Origin: Candidatus Poseidonia sp.
GTDB lineage: Archaea; Thermoplasmatota; Poseidoniia; Poseidoniales; Poseidoniaceae
DNA: 39,925 bases
Assembly (NCBI GenBank): GCA_022426155.1
Contig: JAKMEE010000028.1
Coordinates: 119,442-159,366 of the forward strand
Direction of reading: 5' to 3'
Shown: positions 17,442 to 26,700 of the stretch, in pieces
Layout: every line of letters starts with the position of its first letter
Position numbering within the stretch: position 1 is the first letter of the stretch
Translations under genes and position numbers: made by a program
The notes under the pieces: model-generated
What the model saw: only the letters and a program-made list of their open reading frames with translations
What the model was told of the DNA's origin: nothing
Databases searched by the model: none

Positions 17442-17491
17442 TATTCCTTAGGGGAATAATCTGGACAGTAATGAGGCGTTTGATTCATAAG
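17442..17491 (+). promoter_or_regulatory. metK upstream region: inverted repeat and TATA-like box
   Basis: TATTCC and GGAATA form a 6-bp dyad around TTAGG at 17442-17458. TTCATAAG at 17484-17491 is centred about 26 bp before the metK ATG at 17514, the geometry of a leaderless archaeal promoter. The dyad lies just upstream of the TATA position and could bind an activator. Confidence 0.4.
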
Positions 17492-17513
17492 GGGGACTCG
17501 GTGGCTCGTCAAC

Positions 17514-18758
17514 ATGGCCTATTTGTTCAGTTCGGAATCCGTCACCAGCGGACACCCCGACAAACTCTGCGATGCAATCTCCGATGCCATTGTGGATGCA
17601 TGCTTGGAAGTTGACGGGCATGCAAGAGTGGCCGTTGAAACTTGCGTCAAAGGAAAGCAAGACGGTGGCGTGATCATTCTTGCGGGAGAGGTTACCTTGC
17701 AGGGTAAGGCCCCAGATTATGAATCAATTGCCCGAAACGCTGCCGCCTCAATAGGCTACACGTCTCATGCTATCGGGATGGACGCAACATCCTCCGAGCA
17801 GTGCGACGTCCAAGTTCATATCACGACCCAAGCTGCCAATATCGCCCAAGGCGTCAATCGTTCAGGGATGCAACAAGGAGCGGGGGATCAGGGAATCATG
17901 TTTGGTTATGCCTGCATGGAAACGGAAGGATTTGATGACCTTGAGGGGCGCTATTTCCCGCTTGCGGCCGCACTTTCGCAACGCATTACTCGACGCTTGA
18001 CAATCGTACGCGAAGAAGGTCTCTTGCCATGGACTAGACCAGATGGGAAATCTCAAGTTACCGTGGAATACGACGACGATGAACAACCAAAACGCGTTCA
18101 TACGGTAATTGTTGCAATTCAGCATGATGCGGCCTTGAAAGACCGTTTTGGTGGTTCAGAAGATGAAGAACATGCGTTCGTCACTCAAGAAATTACAAGG
18201 CATGTGATTGAGCATGCCATCCCTTCTTCCCTACTCGATGGGAACGTGAACATTGTCGTCAACGGCACGGGACGGTTTGCAGACCCTGGTGGCCCATACG
18301 CCGACGCTGGATTAACAGGTCGAAAGATCATTGTTGATACGTACGGTGGAATGGGTCGTCATGGTGGAGGAGCATTCTCTGGCAAAGACCCCTCGAAAGT
18401 GGACCGTTCCGCCGCCTATGCCGCCCGCTGGGCCGCCAAACATCTCGTCGCTGCTGGCTTGGCAACACGTTGTGAGATTCAACTCGGCTATGTCATCGGT
18501 GTAGCCCAACCCGTGAGCCTCAGGGTTGAATCCTTCGGAACCTCATCATTGAGTGAAGGAGAGCTCCGTACATTGGTAGACCAAGTCTTCGATTTCCGAC
18601 CTGCAGCCATTGCTAAATCGTTGGGTCTCCAACGCCCAATCTATGCAAAGACAGCCGCAGGTGGTCACTTTGGCCGTGTTCCAGAAAACGGTTATTTCCC
18701 TTGGGAAGTTCTTGATGACGTTCTTCTCGAAGAACTCCGCACCGCCATCTCATCATGA
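17514..18758 (+). CDS. metK: S-adenosylmethionine synthetase, bacterial/eukaryotic MetK type
   Basis: A 414-residue methionine adenosyltransferase that makes AdoMet from methionine and ATP in the cytosol. Signatures of the bacterial family are present: ESVTSGHPDKLCD, GAGDQGIMFGYA, and the phosphate-binding GGGAFSGKDPSKVDRSAAY, plus GHFGR near the C terminus. Most archaea use a different, divergent archaeal MAT, so this looks like a bacterial-type copy. Near residue 180 there is a short extra acidic segment (YDDDEQPK) that replaces the usual D-K linker. The stop overlaps the next gene start as ATGA. Confidence 0.95.
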   Translation: MAYLFSSESVTSGHPDKLCDAISDAIVDACLEVDGHARVAVETCVKGKQDGGVIILAGEVTLQGKAPDYESIARNAAASIGYTSHAIGMDATSSEQCDVQVHITTQAANIAQGVNRSGMQQGAGDQGIMFGYACMETEGFDDLEGRYFPLAAALSQRITRRLTIVREEGLLPWTRPDGKSQVTVEYDDDEQPKRVHTVIVAIQHDAALKDRFGGSEDEEHAFVTQEITRHVIEHAIPSSLLDGNVNIVVNGTGRFADPGGPYADAGLTGRKIIVDTYGGMGRHGGGAFSGKDPSKVDRSAAYAARWAAKHLVAAGLATRCEIQLGYVIGVAQPVSLRVESFGTSSLSEGELRTLVDQVFDFRPAAIAKSLGLQRPIYAKTAAGGHFGRVPENGYFPWEVLDDVLLEELRTAISS

Positions 18759-21700
18759 GTGGGTCGTTTATACCGAAGTCTCATGAATGGGGTCCTGTTG
18801 GTTCATCTATGACCAGCCGACATGCAAGGGCTTTGAGTTTTGCAGTGTTGTTGTTGTTCACCAGTCTTTCGCCCTTGGTGATCACATCTAGCGCATCACC
18901 CAACATCCTACTTGGAGTGGATACACAGCACATCGTCATCCAACCCGGTGATAGCATGAATCTGACTCTCACGATTGAGAATAACGGTTCAAGCATTGAA
19001 GCTTACAACGTCAGCGTTGAATCGACAAACCTCCCATTGGTTTGGGACGTGATTCCGGCTGAAGATGTGGTGGAGGGTGTGTTCCCGACATGGTCGAAGA
19101 ATACGACGATTGTTGTTCGATTGAATGAAACTGCAGTCAGTTCAGACAGCGGATCGTTTGACTTGGTGGTTACCGAACCCGATGCCAATTTGACCAGCAT
19201 CATCACCGTTTTAGTCTCCGTCGCCCCTCACTACCAAGCGGCTCTTGAGAGCACAAGCGGTTATTCTTCAGCAGTGATGATGCAAGCCGGGACGGGTACG
19301 AACCTCTCGTACGTAGCCCACAATCTGGGTTCACTTTCAGATACATTACTGCTCGATGTTGAGGTCGAACCAGATCTTAGTGGCTGGTGGGCCAATCAAT
19401 CCGCTAACAACAGCGGGGGTGCCAATAACGGGACAAATTCGACCAATGGGACCAACTCAACGCTTTCTAATTTGAGCGTCCTGATGTACGGAAACAGTTA
19501 CACTTCTGCAAATGGTCTTAATGCCCTTGTCGAGGGCATCGTTGATGCTTCAGGAATCAACGCTACGGTTGACGCCAACACAGGAGGCGGCATGTCACTC
19601 GCAGACCACGAGCAAAACGTAGCCACCGCTGGAAACCAGTGGAATACCACACTACGTAATTCAGATTGGGATTATGTCGTTCTCCAAGATCAGAGCCAAA
19701 TCCCGTCCCTTCCAACAAATGACTCATCTTGGGTGGCAAGTAAGAACGGTGTAGTTAATGTCAGCACTGAAATTGAGGCTGAGGGAGCAGAATCTGTTCT
19801 CTTCATGACGTGGGGGCGGCGAAGTGGTGAATCAGGTACGCAATGGCATCAATACAACATCAATCAGAATTTTACCGTGATGCAAGAACGGTTGACTGAA
19901 GGCTATACGCGATACGCTGAGAACATCAGTACTGCTGGAAACACAGTCTGGATTGCACCGGTTGGACTGGCCTTCAAGAACATCCATGATTCGGTTGAAG
20001 CGAGCGGCACCAATGCAACACAATCTGGGAACCTCTTCTACGATTTGTACACTTCAGATGGAAGCCATCCCTCACTCAAAGGCTCCTATCTTGCTGCATG
20101 TGTCTTATTCTCCACCATGAGCGGTGAAGTGTGTGAGGCAAGCAACGATACTGTATCTCTCAATGCCTCGATTAAACTTCAACTTCAACAAGCAGCTGAT
20201 GATACGGTTTTCAATCAAACGGCGGGCATGTCCTATTATCCATGGGAGGTTTCAGGCAGTACCGCATTTGGCATGGGTTCATCGATTCCAAATGGATGGT
20301 ATTTCCAATGGTCGGATGATGAATTGACCGATGTGCCAGCCGAATCCTCGGAGAATGTAGTTCTCTCCGTTAACGTTCCCGTCGACGCTGCGCCGGACTA
20401 TTACGGCTATCGATTGACCGTTGGTTCAACTCAAGGCAACGTGACCTCATCCATCCTCTTGGTCATTCAGGTTGAAGCTGAACCTGAGGCCACATTTGCC
20501 TTCCTTTCCCAAGACGATGCGTTCGTCCCAGGTACGACCACAGTGAGTTCCATCCAAGTAACCAATACTGGGAACATCGGCATGGACCTGACGTGGGATT
20601 TGGATGTCACTGGGGGGCCATGCGACACGGCATTACCCAATCCCGAAACCCTTGATTTACAGCCAAGTGATTCTGTAAACGTCCCAATTTCGGTCAGCGT
20701 TGATCAAAGTGCAGACAGCGATAGTACCTGCGATTTGACCATTCAAGGGACAGCGGGTGCTGGCGATCATGTCTATGTTTCAGATATTTTCTCCTTCACC
20801 ATTGAGGTTGATGAAGCCGTTAATTTCACGCTTCTTGGACCAACCAATCAAATCTCATTGATTCCAAACCAAGGTGTGAATTATGAACTTCGAATCAATA
20901 ACGATGGAAGCGATTCCGTAACCTACTTCCTTGATGTTGATGAAGTCTCAGGACTGACAACGACACTCGTTTCAGCATCAAGTGTCACGGTCGAGCCAGG
21001 AGCAGTCGGCGTATGGGAAGTCCATTCCGATGCTGACATGGGCCAACTTGGACTCTTGCAACAAGGATTCAGTGTGGATTATGGGGATTCAACCTCAACG
21101 ACAGTTGTCACGATTGATGTCTTGCCGATTGCAAGCGTGACTCTTGTTGGCCCAGTGGATGGACGGGTCATGATTCAACCAGGTGAAAGTGTTGTGATGG
21201 AGGCCACGATTGCGAACACTGGCACCATGAATCTCTCGCTCGTAGCCTCTCTCTTGGGACTTCCCTCAGGAATTACTGCCATCCTCTCGGATTCATCCGT
21301 GTCATTAAATCAAAGCCAATCCAAGATTGTCAATATTACATTTGAATCCACTCCTGGTGCAGAACCCTCTACCTCTTTGCTCACATTTGCTTATGGGTCA
21401 AGTGATGCTAGCGTGAGTTTGGACCTTGATTTCATCATCGAACCACGTGAACATGTGCTGGTGAATTCCGTGCAGGATCGGTTGGTGGTCAACCCACTCA
21501 CGCCCTCCACTCTTTCCATCAGCGTGACGAACCTCGGTTCACAAAGTGATTACTTCACATTGGATTTAGCTTCCTCATCGACGGATTGGCTCGAACTCGA
21601 CCTCTCTCCTTCCGCATTCACACTGGACGCTGGTGAGACCGAAATAGTGTACGTTACAGCAAAGGAAATCGCCGTAGGGTCCACTACCGAATTGACTCTC

Positions 21701-22786
21701 ACCGCATCATCAACCACCAATTCTATGATCACTGATGATTGGGTTTTCACCATCGAACCGGTAGTGGTCAACGCATCGATATCATTGTTAGGAGATGTCA
21801 ATTCTGCTCCCGCTGGTGGTTCAATTTTCGGTAACGTTTTGTTGACCAATACTGGAAGCGGCGAAGACACTTGGACCATCACGACAGTTGGAAAAGATTG
21901 TGGAATTGATGCGAACATGACCCTCGGCCCCAACCTCGTTTCTGAACCGATTGGTTGGGCCTGTAACCTAGCAGATGACGCTCCAGCAGGCCAACAAGCC
22001 ATCACCTTCAGAGCTGTCAGTTCAATGAGGTCTAACATCATTGTTGAGCAATCCTTGATCTATCAAGTTGAACCAACATGGCCTAGCAACACCTTGGTCG
22101 CAGTGACCCTTGGAACCTCTTCACCAAGCCTCTCCATGGACAGTTCAACTTCCGTGGTAATCACGGTACAAAACCTTGGCAACGCTGACATCACAGGACA
22201 ACTCAACCTCATTGGAGAGAACTTGGGAGTGATAGTGACTGAATGGGTCAGACTCTCCGATCAAACCAGTACTTCAGAGTATACATTGACCTCTGGCTCT
22301 TCCGTTGATTTTGAATTGACTATGACCTCAAATGTTGCCCGAGCTGCCTCTGCGACATTGACTGTGAGGGCAACATCGAGTGGAAACGGCATTTTAACTT
22401 CGGATGAATCCGTTCCAATGATGGTGACGGTCGAAGGGCCCGCTCTTCCACCAAATGGGCTCGTGTTGCCCTTTGGGGCTGAGCTGGATCAAACAACCTC
22501 CTTCGCTCTTATTGGAGCAGGATGGGGACTTGCTTTGATTGCTTTAGCGCTTATACGCCGCCGTCCTGAAGTTGCCTCAGTTGATGAGGAAGATGGCGAA
22601 GAGGATGATGAGGAAGCAGAAGAGGAAGAACACAGCGAACTGGGCTACAATGAGTGCCGCCTGGATGGAGAGAGCAAAGTGAATTGTCCAACATGCGATG
22701 CAAGATTGGGAGTGCCTCGTGGAAGTACCCCACCGTTCCGCTTCACCTGTCCAAAATGCGAGAACAAAATTCGTGTTATTGAATGA
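18755..22786 (+). CDS. Giant exported SGNH-hydrolase-like protein with Ig-like repeats, C-terminal anchor and cytoplasmic zinc ribbon
   Basis: 1343 residues. A signal peptide begins at the internal ATG (18809, Met19; ARALSFAVLLLFTSL...SSA), so the true start may be 18809, though ATG 18755 overlaps the metK stop. An Ig-like/CARDB-like domain follows, then a low-complexity Asn/Gly/Thr linker dense in N-glycosylation sequons (about 213-241). An SGNH-like domain runs to about 450, with Ser248 in YGNSYT, the segment VVLQDQSQ, and Asp435/His438 in DGSHPS. Several all-beta domains follow with NTG.. and LG.. motifs. A transmembrane helix lies at about 1250-1268. The tail is RRR, an acidic stretch and a zinc ribbon with Cys1311, Cys1314, Cys1332, Cys1335. 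The zinc ribbon should face the cytoplasm. Confidence 0.8.
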   Translation: MSGSFIPKSHEWGPVGSSMTSRHARALSFAVLLLFTSLSPLVITSSASPNILLGVDTQHIVIQPGDSMNLTLTIENNGSSIEAYNVSVESTNLPLVWDVIPAEDVVEGVFPTWSKNTTIVVRLNETAVSSDSGSFDLVVTEPDANLTSIITVLVSVAPHYQAALESTSGYSSAVMMQAGTGTNLSYVAHNLGSLSDTLLLDVEVEPDLSGWWANQSANNSGGANNGTNSTNGTNSTLSNLSVLMYGNSYTSANGLNALVEGIVDASGINATVDANTGGGMSLADHEQNVATAGNQWNTTLRNSDWDYVVLQDQSQIPSLPTNDSSWVASKNGVVNVSTEIEAEGAESVLFMTWGRRSGESGTQWHQYNINQNFTVMQERLTEGYTRYAENISTAGNTVWIAPVGLAFKNIHDSVEASGTNATQSGNLFYDLYTSDGSHPSLKGSYLAACVLFSTMSGEVCEASNDTVSLNASIKLQLQQAADDTVFNQTAGMSYYPWEVSGSTAFGMGSSIPNGWYFQWSDDELTDVPAESSENVVLSVNVPVDAAPDYYGYRLTVGSTQGNVTSSILLVIQVEAEPEATFAFLSQDDAFVPGTTTVSSIQVTNTGNIGMDLTWDLDVTGGPCDTALPNPETLDLQPSDSVNVPISVSVDQSADSDSTCDLTIQGTAGAGDHVYVSDIFSFTIEVDEAVNFTLLGPTNQISLIPNQGVNYELRINNDGSDSVTYFLDVDEVSGLTTTLVSASSVTVEPGAVGVWEVHSDADMGQLGLLQQGFSVDYGDSTSTTVVTIDVLPIASVTLVGPVDGRVMIQPGESVVMEATIANTGTMNLSLVASLLGLPSGITAILSDSSVSLNQSQSKIVNITFESTPGAEPSTSLLTFAYGSSDASVSLDLDFIIEPREHVLVNSVQDRLVVNPLTPSTLSISVTNLGSQSDYFTLDLASSSTDWLELDLSPSAFTLDAGETEIVYVTAKEIAVGSTTELTLTASSTTNSMITDDWVFTIEPVVVNASISLLGDVNSAPAGGSIFGNVLLTNTGSGEDTWTITTVGKDCGIDANMTLGPNLVSEPIGWACNLADDAPAGQQAITFRAVSSMRSNIIVEQSLIYQVEPTWPSNTLVAVTLGTSSPSLSMDSSTSVVITVQNLGNADITGQLNLIGENLGVIVTEWVRLSDQTSTSEYTLTSGSSVDFELTMTSNVARAASATLTVRATSSGNGILTSDESVPMMVTVEGPALPPNGLVLPFGAELDQTTSFALIGAGWGLALIALALIRRRPEVASVDEEDGEEDDEEAEEEEHSELGYNECRLDGESKVNCPTCDARLGVPRGSTPPFRFTCPKCENKIRVIE

Positions 22787-23579
22787 CGCGATTGCGTTGT
22801 GCGAGGAGCAAAAAGGCTGTGTGCCCGAACGGACCGTTCACTGGGCGCATGCCACCTTTAGCCGCACGCCCCCATTCACGTTCCATCAATTCACCTGCCC
22901 ATTCTACAGTAAGGCCAACTTCTTCACAGGTAACCCAAGCTTGCTCAAGTTGCTGGCTAACAGGACAATAGCAGGCGAGTCTACCGCCTACCGCGAGGAG
23001 TTCGGCGACCGCCTGGATGGCACTAGGGTGTTCGGGTAAATCCAATACAATCGCATCGACAGTGGCAGTGATGTCTTTGATGTGTGGGATGACTTCTTCA
23101 ATGCGACCTTCTAGATGGTGGTGTTCTGGGAATTCAAGCCATGATTCCTTTGCTCTACGAAGATTTTCCAAGCCAACTTCTGCATGTTCGGAACGTGGCT
23201 CAACCGTGATATGTTTCCCTTGCTGGCCTATGACTCTGGCAATGTGCATCGATAACCCTGCACTCCCAATACCTGCTTCTAAGACGGTGTCTCCCGCTCC
23301 AAGCCCCATTCGGGTGATGAAAAAGCCAGCATCCTTGGCACTGATGGTTTGAGCTCGGCGAACCATGCCCCGGTTCAATTCAGGAAGGCGAAGGGGGAGT
23401 CGCGTGAGGATTTTTTGACCCACCAAGACTTGCTGGCCGATGTCGATCGACGCTAGTTCAAGCATGGGGTCAAGGACGCCCAATCCCTTGATTTTACGCG
23501 TACCCTCGGTCATTTCAACAACATGTACCTTCCCATGTTCTTCCATGAAAACGCCCCATTTTGGATGATGCATAGCCAC
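22776..23579 (-). CDS. trmI: tRNA (adenine-N1)-methyltransferase, TrmI family
   Basis: A 267-residue AdoMet-dependent methyltransferase of the archaeal TrmI/GCD14 family that makes m1A57/m1A58 in the T loop of tRNA. An N-terminal small beta domain precedes the Rossmann domain: ITRMGLGAGDTVLEAGIGSAGLS (motif I), ITVEPR, VDAIVLDLPEHP (catalytic Asp region) and GGRLACYCPVSQQLEQ, which are family hallmarks. Start is GTG 23579 or ATG 23573. It is convergent with the zinc-ribbon surface protein, overlapping its 3' end by 11 bp, and has a TATA-like box GATATAATG upstream. Confidence 0.9.
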   Translation of the reverse strand: MAMHHPKWGVFMEEHGKVHVVEMTEGTRKIKGLGVLDPMLELASIDIGQQVLVGQKILTRLPLRLPELNRGMVRRAQTISAKDAGFFITRMGLGAGDTVLEAGIGSAGLSMHIARVIGQQGKHITVEPRSEHAEVGLENLRRAKESWLEFPEHHHLEGRIEEVIPHIKDITATVDAIVLDLPEHPSAIQAVAELLAVGGRLACYCPVSQQLEQAWVTCEEVGLTVEWAGELMEREWGRAAKGGMRPVNGPFGHTAFLLLAQRNRVIQ

Positions 23580-23615
23580 CCCGAGGAGAATCTTGGTCTA
23601 AACCTTCCCTTCGTT

Positions 23616-23685
23616 CATTATATCTCCCCAAAAATAGCATTTTGGGCGGATTTCTGACTGTCGGGTGGGCGGTCAGTTCATATAC
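23616..23685. promoter_or_regulatory. Divergent promoters of trmI (-) and the CPHC surface protein (+), with an inverted repeat
   Basis: Minus strand: GATATAATG (23616-23624) lies about 43 bp before the trmI start. Plus strand: TTCATATAC (23677-23685) is centred 26 bp before the ATG at 23707, a leaderless arrangement. Between them CCCAAAA and TTTTGGG (23627-23633, 23640-23646) form a 7-bp inverted repeat with a 6-bp spacer. Confidence 0.5.
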
Positions 23686-23706
23686 CGCTGAGACTGTCGC
23701 TAAAGT

Positions 23707-26700
23707 ATGAAGCAAGCCTCTCGTATTTTGGCCTTAACCATCGTAACGCTGTTCGTTGGAAGCACGATGGCCGGACTAATGTCTGATTTGAACCTCATAG
23801 AACCCCAACAAACGCTGGATGACGAGCCTGTCGTCCTCGGGGCAGCAACATCTCCAGGACACGTTGTGTTCGCTCAATACATCTCATCTGACAACTGTCC
23901 CCACTGCTACAAGGCTGGAGGTGGCTCCGCCGCTCATCACAAACTCAAGACAGACTTCCCTGATGAGTATGTTTACGTCACCTACATGTCAGCATCCTAC
24001 GGAGATACTGACACCACCCGTGCAGGCAATGTTGCTCCATATTCATGGCAATGGCCTACCGGTGGCGCACCTGATGCTTACTTCGGAGACCGAACCGACA
24101 TTCGTCAAAGTGGTGCATCGAGTAATTACGATTCCTACGATGATGAATTCACAGCAGGTGGCGGAATGCATTCAACGACCAATAACTACGGCATGACAGC
24201 AGCAATTTCGACATCAGGAACAACCTTTGACATCGATATCTCATACAAATACACAGGCTCAGGATCTGCTGCCTCAAACATGAAGCTTTACGCTGCAATC
24301 GTGGAAGAAGAATGCACAACTTACACCTACTCAAGCAGTGGTAGTGCCCTTCCTCACGGATATAATTGCTGGATGGGCTGGCTCACTTCCGGAGACACAT
24401 ACAAAACCAAGAGCAGTGGCTCAGGTACGTCATTCGCTAGTGTTACACCCACAGCCACCCAACAAAGCCTCTCTTGGACTGGTGTCCCAACAAGCCTGAT
24501 TGCAGGTGGCTCCTCCAACGCAGTCGTTGTTGCAGCCCTCATGAGTGGAAACACAGTTTCCGTTGGGGGCACATCTCCTCACGTTTACCACGCTATTGAC
24601 TCAACCATGGGGCCAAAGATGGACATTGGAATCTCAAACTTCAACGCCATGAACCCACTTGGGGGCCAATCCTACATGATTGGTGATGATGTCACTCTCC
24701 AAGCAGATGTCTCAAACACCGGCGACCTTGATTACACAGACGGCGGTAACATCGAATTCTACTACAAGAACGGCGTCAATGTAGTCTCCATCGATTCAAC
24801 CAGCATCCCCACTCTCAATGTTGTTGGGCAGAACCTGTCCGCATCGGCCAATTTTGACACATCATCTCTGCCATCGAATGCATGGAAGACCACCTTTGGC
24901 GCACGCTTGGTCAATGTTGTAGGTGATATGGCAGCCAGCAATAACGAAGTCACTTCCGAACTCGATCACGACCGCCCGCCTCTCGCCAAGAAGCCTGCCC
25001 CTGAAGGTAGTAACGTTGTTGAGCGAGGCGATTTCTTGACCGTTCTTGCCAAGGGCGATGCCGATGACAACATTGACACCATTGATACACTTTCGTTCGA
25101 GATTCAAGTTTCCCCAACTGGACTTGACCAGTGGGACGGAAGCATCGTGAACGGTGGCGAAACCATCATCTACAGAGGCACTCCAAATGAAGGACGAACA
25201 TACATTGTTACTCCAAGCATTGAGATGGCCTCTGGCCAATATGACCTTCGTTCTCGAACCATTGACGCTCGTGGACAAACTAGTTCATGGTCCGTGGCTT
25301 CAGGGAACGATGGTTTTGAACTGGCAAATGGTATCCCTGTAATTACAGCAGAACCAGTCCCAACCGTGATGTGCGATTTGAGCACCAAGGTTGACATGAC
25401 CAACCATATCAATGATCCTGAAACACAGTTGCAAGATTTGCTCATCACCTCAGACAACCCGAACTTTGTCGCATGGCATGCTGAGACTCAAGAAATTGAA
25501 GTTCTCTTCCCATACGATGGCGGATGCCCATTGGGGCAGAAAGGCATCGAAGTGACCGTTGATGACGGTGGCGATTACTCCGACACGGGTATTGTCCCAT
25601 ACGGTACTCTGCTGTTCAACGTTATTGAGAATGGACAACCTCGCTGGCAAGGATTGCCAACTCAGATGATTGATGAAGGTGGTAGCGGTATTCTTGCACT
25701 CAGCACTTTCCTCTCTGACACGGATGACACTGGTGCTTCCGTTGACGCTTCGACCCTCACTCTTCAGATTATGGAAAACAGCAATGCTGAAGCAATTACG
25801 GTTGAACTACGGGGTTCCATCCTCGGCTTTGAGACCGTTGATGATGATGTCACCGGCGAGACCACCGTTACTCTGCGAGCTAGCGATGGCGAACAATACT
25901 CCGACCAAACGGTTAATCTTATGATCAATCCAGTGAATGACGCTCCTCGCATTGACATGGCCAGTCTTGAGTCAATCACTCTCAAGCGAGGTACGCAACA
26001 TGTTGTCAATCTCAAGTCTCTCATGACAGACATTGACAGTCCTGTCGAACAAGGATTCATCAGCGTGGTTCCTAGTGAACCAGGTGCAGCTCGTTACAAC
26101 ATCGCCACCGGAACCATGATTTTGCTCTTTGAAGAAGTTGGCATGCAAACAGTCACCATCAGTGCCACGGACGGATTCGATACAAACACCTACACCATGT
26201 CAGTAGATGTCTTCGATGCCTACCCATTCCTCCTCTCAACAGATAACGATGGAAGTGGCTACATGTACGTTCATCTTGCAGACACATACATCGGTCAAAC
26301 TCCAACAGCAACCATGATGTTGACCGATGCTGCTCCAATCTTTACCGACCTTAAGGCCACTTGGAATCTCTGCAGCGACCTCACTGGAACCTGTGAGGGA
26401 TTGCAAGAGGATGACCTCCCTGTGTCAAAATCCAATGTTGGTTGGACCGAGTTCCTCGACATTGAGTCAATCTTCGAGGAAGGTAAATTAGCCCGTGAAA
26501 GCGGCTCTCGTGAGTACGATTATTACAAATTGGAAATCACTGCAGTTGATTCTTCAGGGAACGATTACAAGACCATGAGCGGTGGAGTAAAGTGGGTTAT
26601 TTCTGAAGAAATGCCACTTCCTGTGGACATGGATGACGATATGCTGTCCAATCACGTATCAAACCTCCAAAGTCAGGTTGAGGCTCTTCAACTTCAGGTT

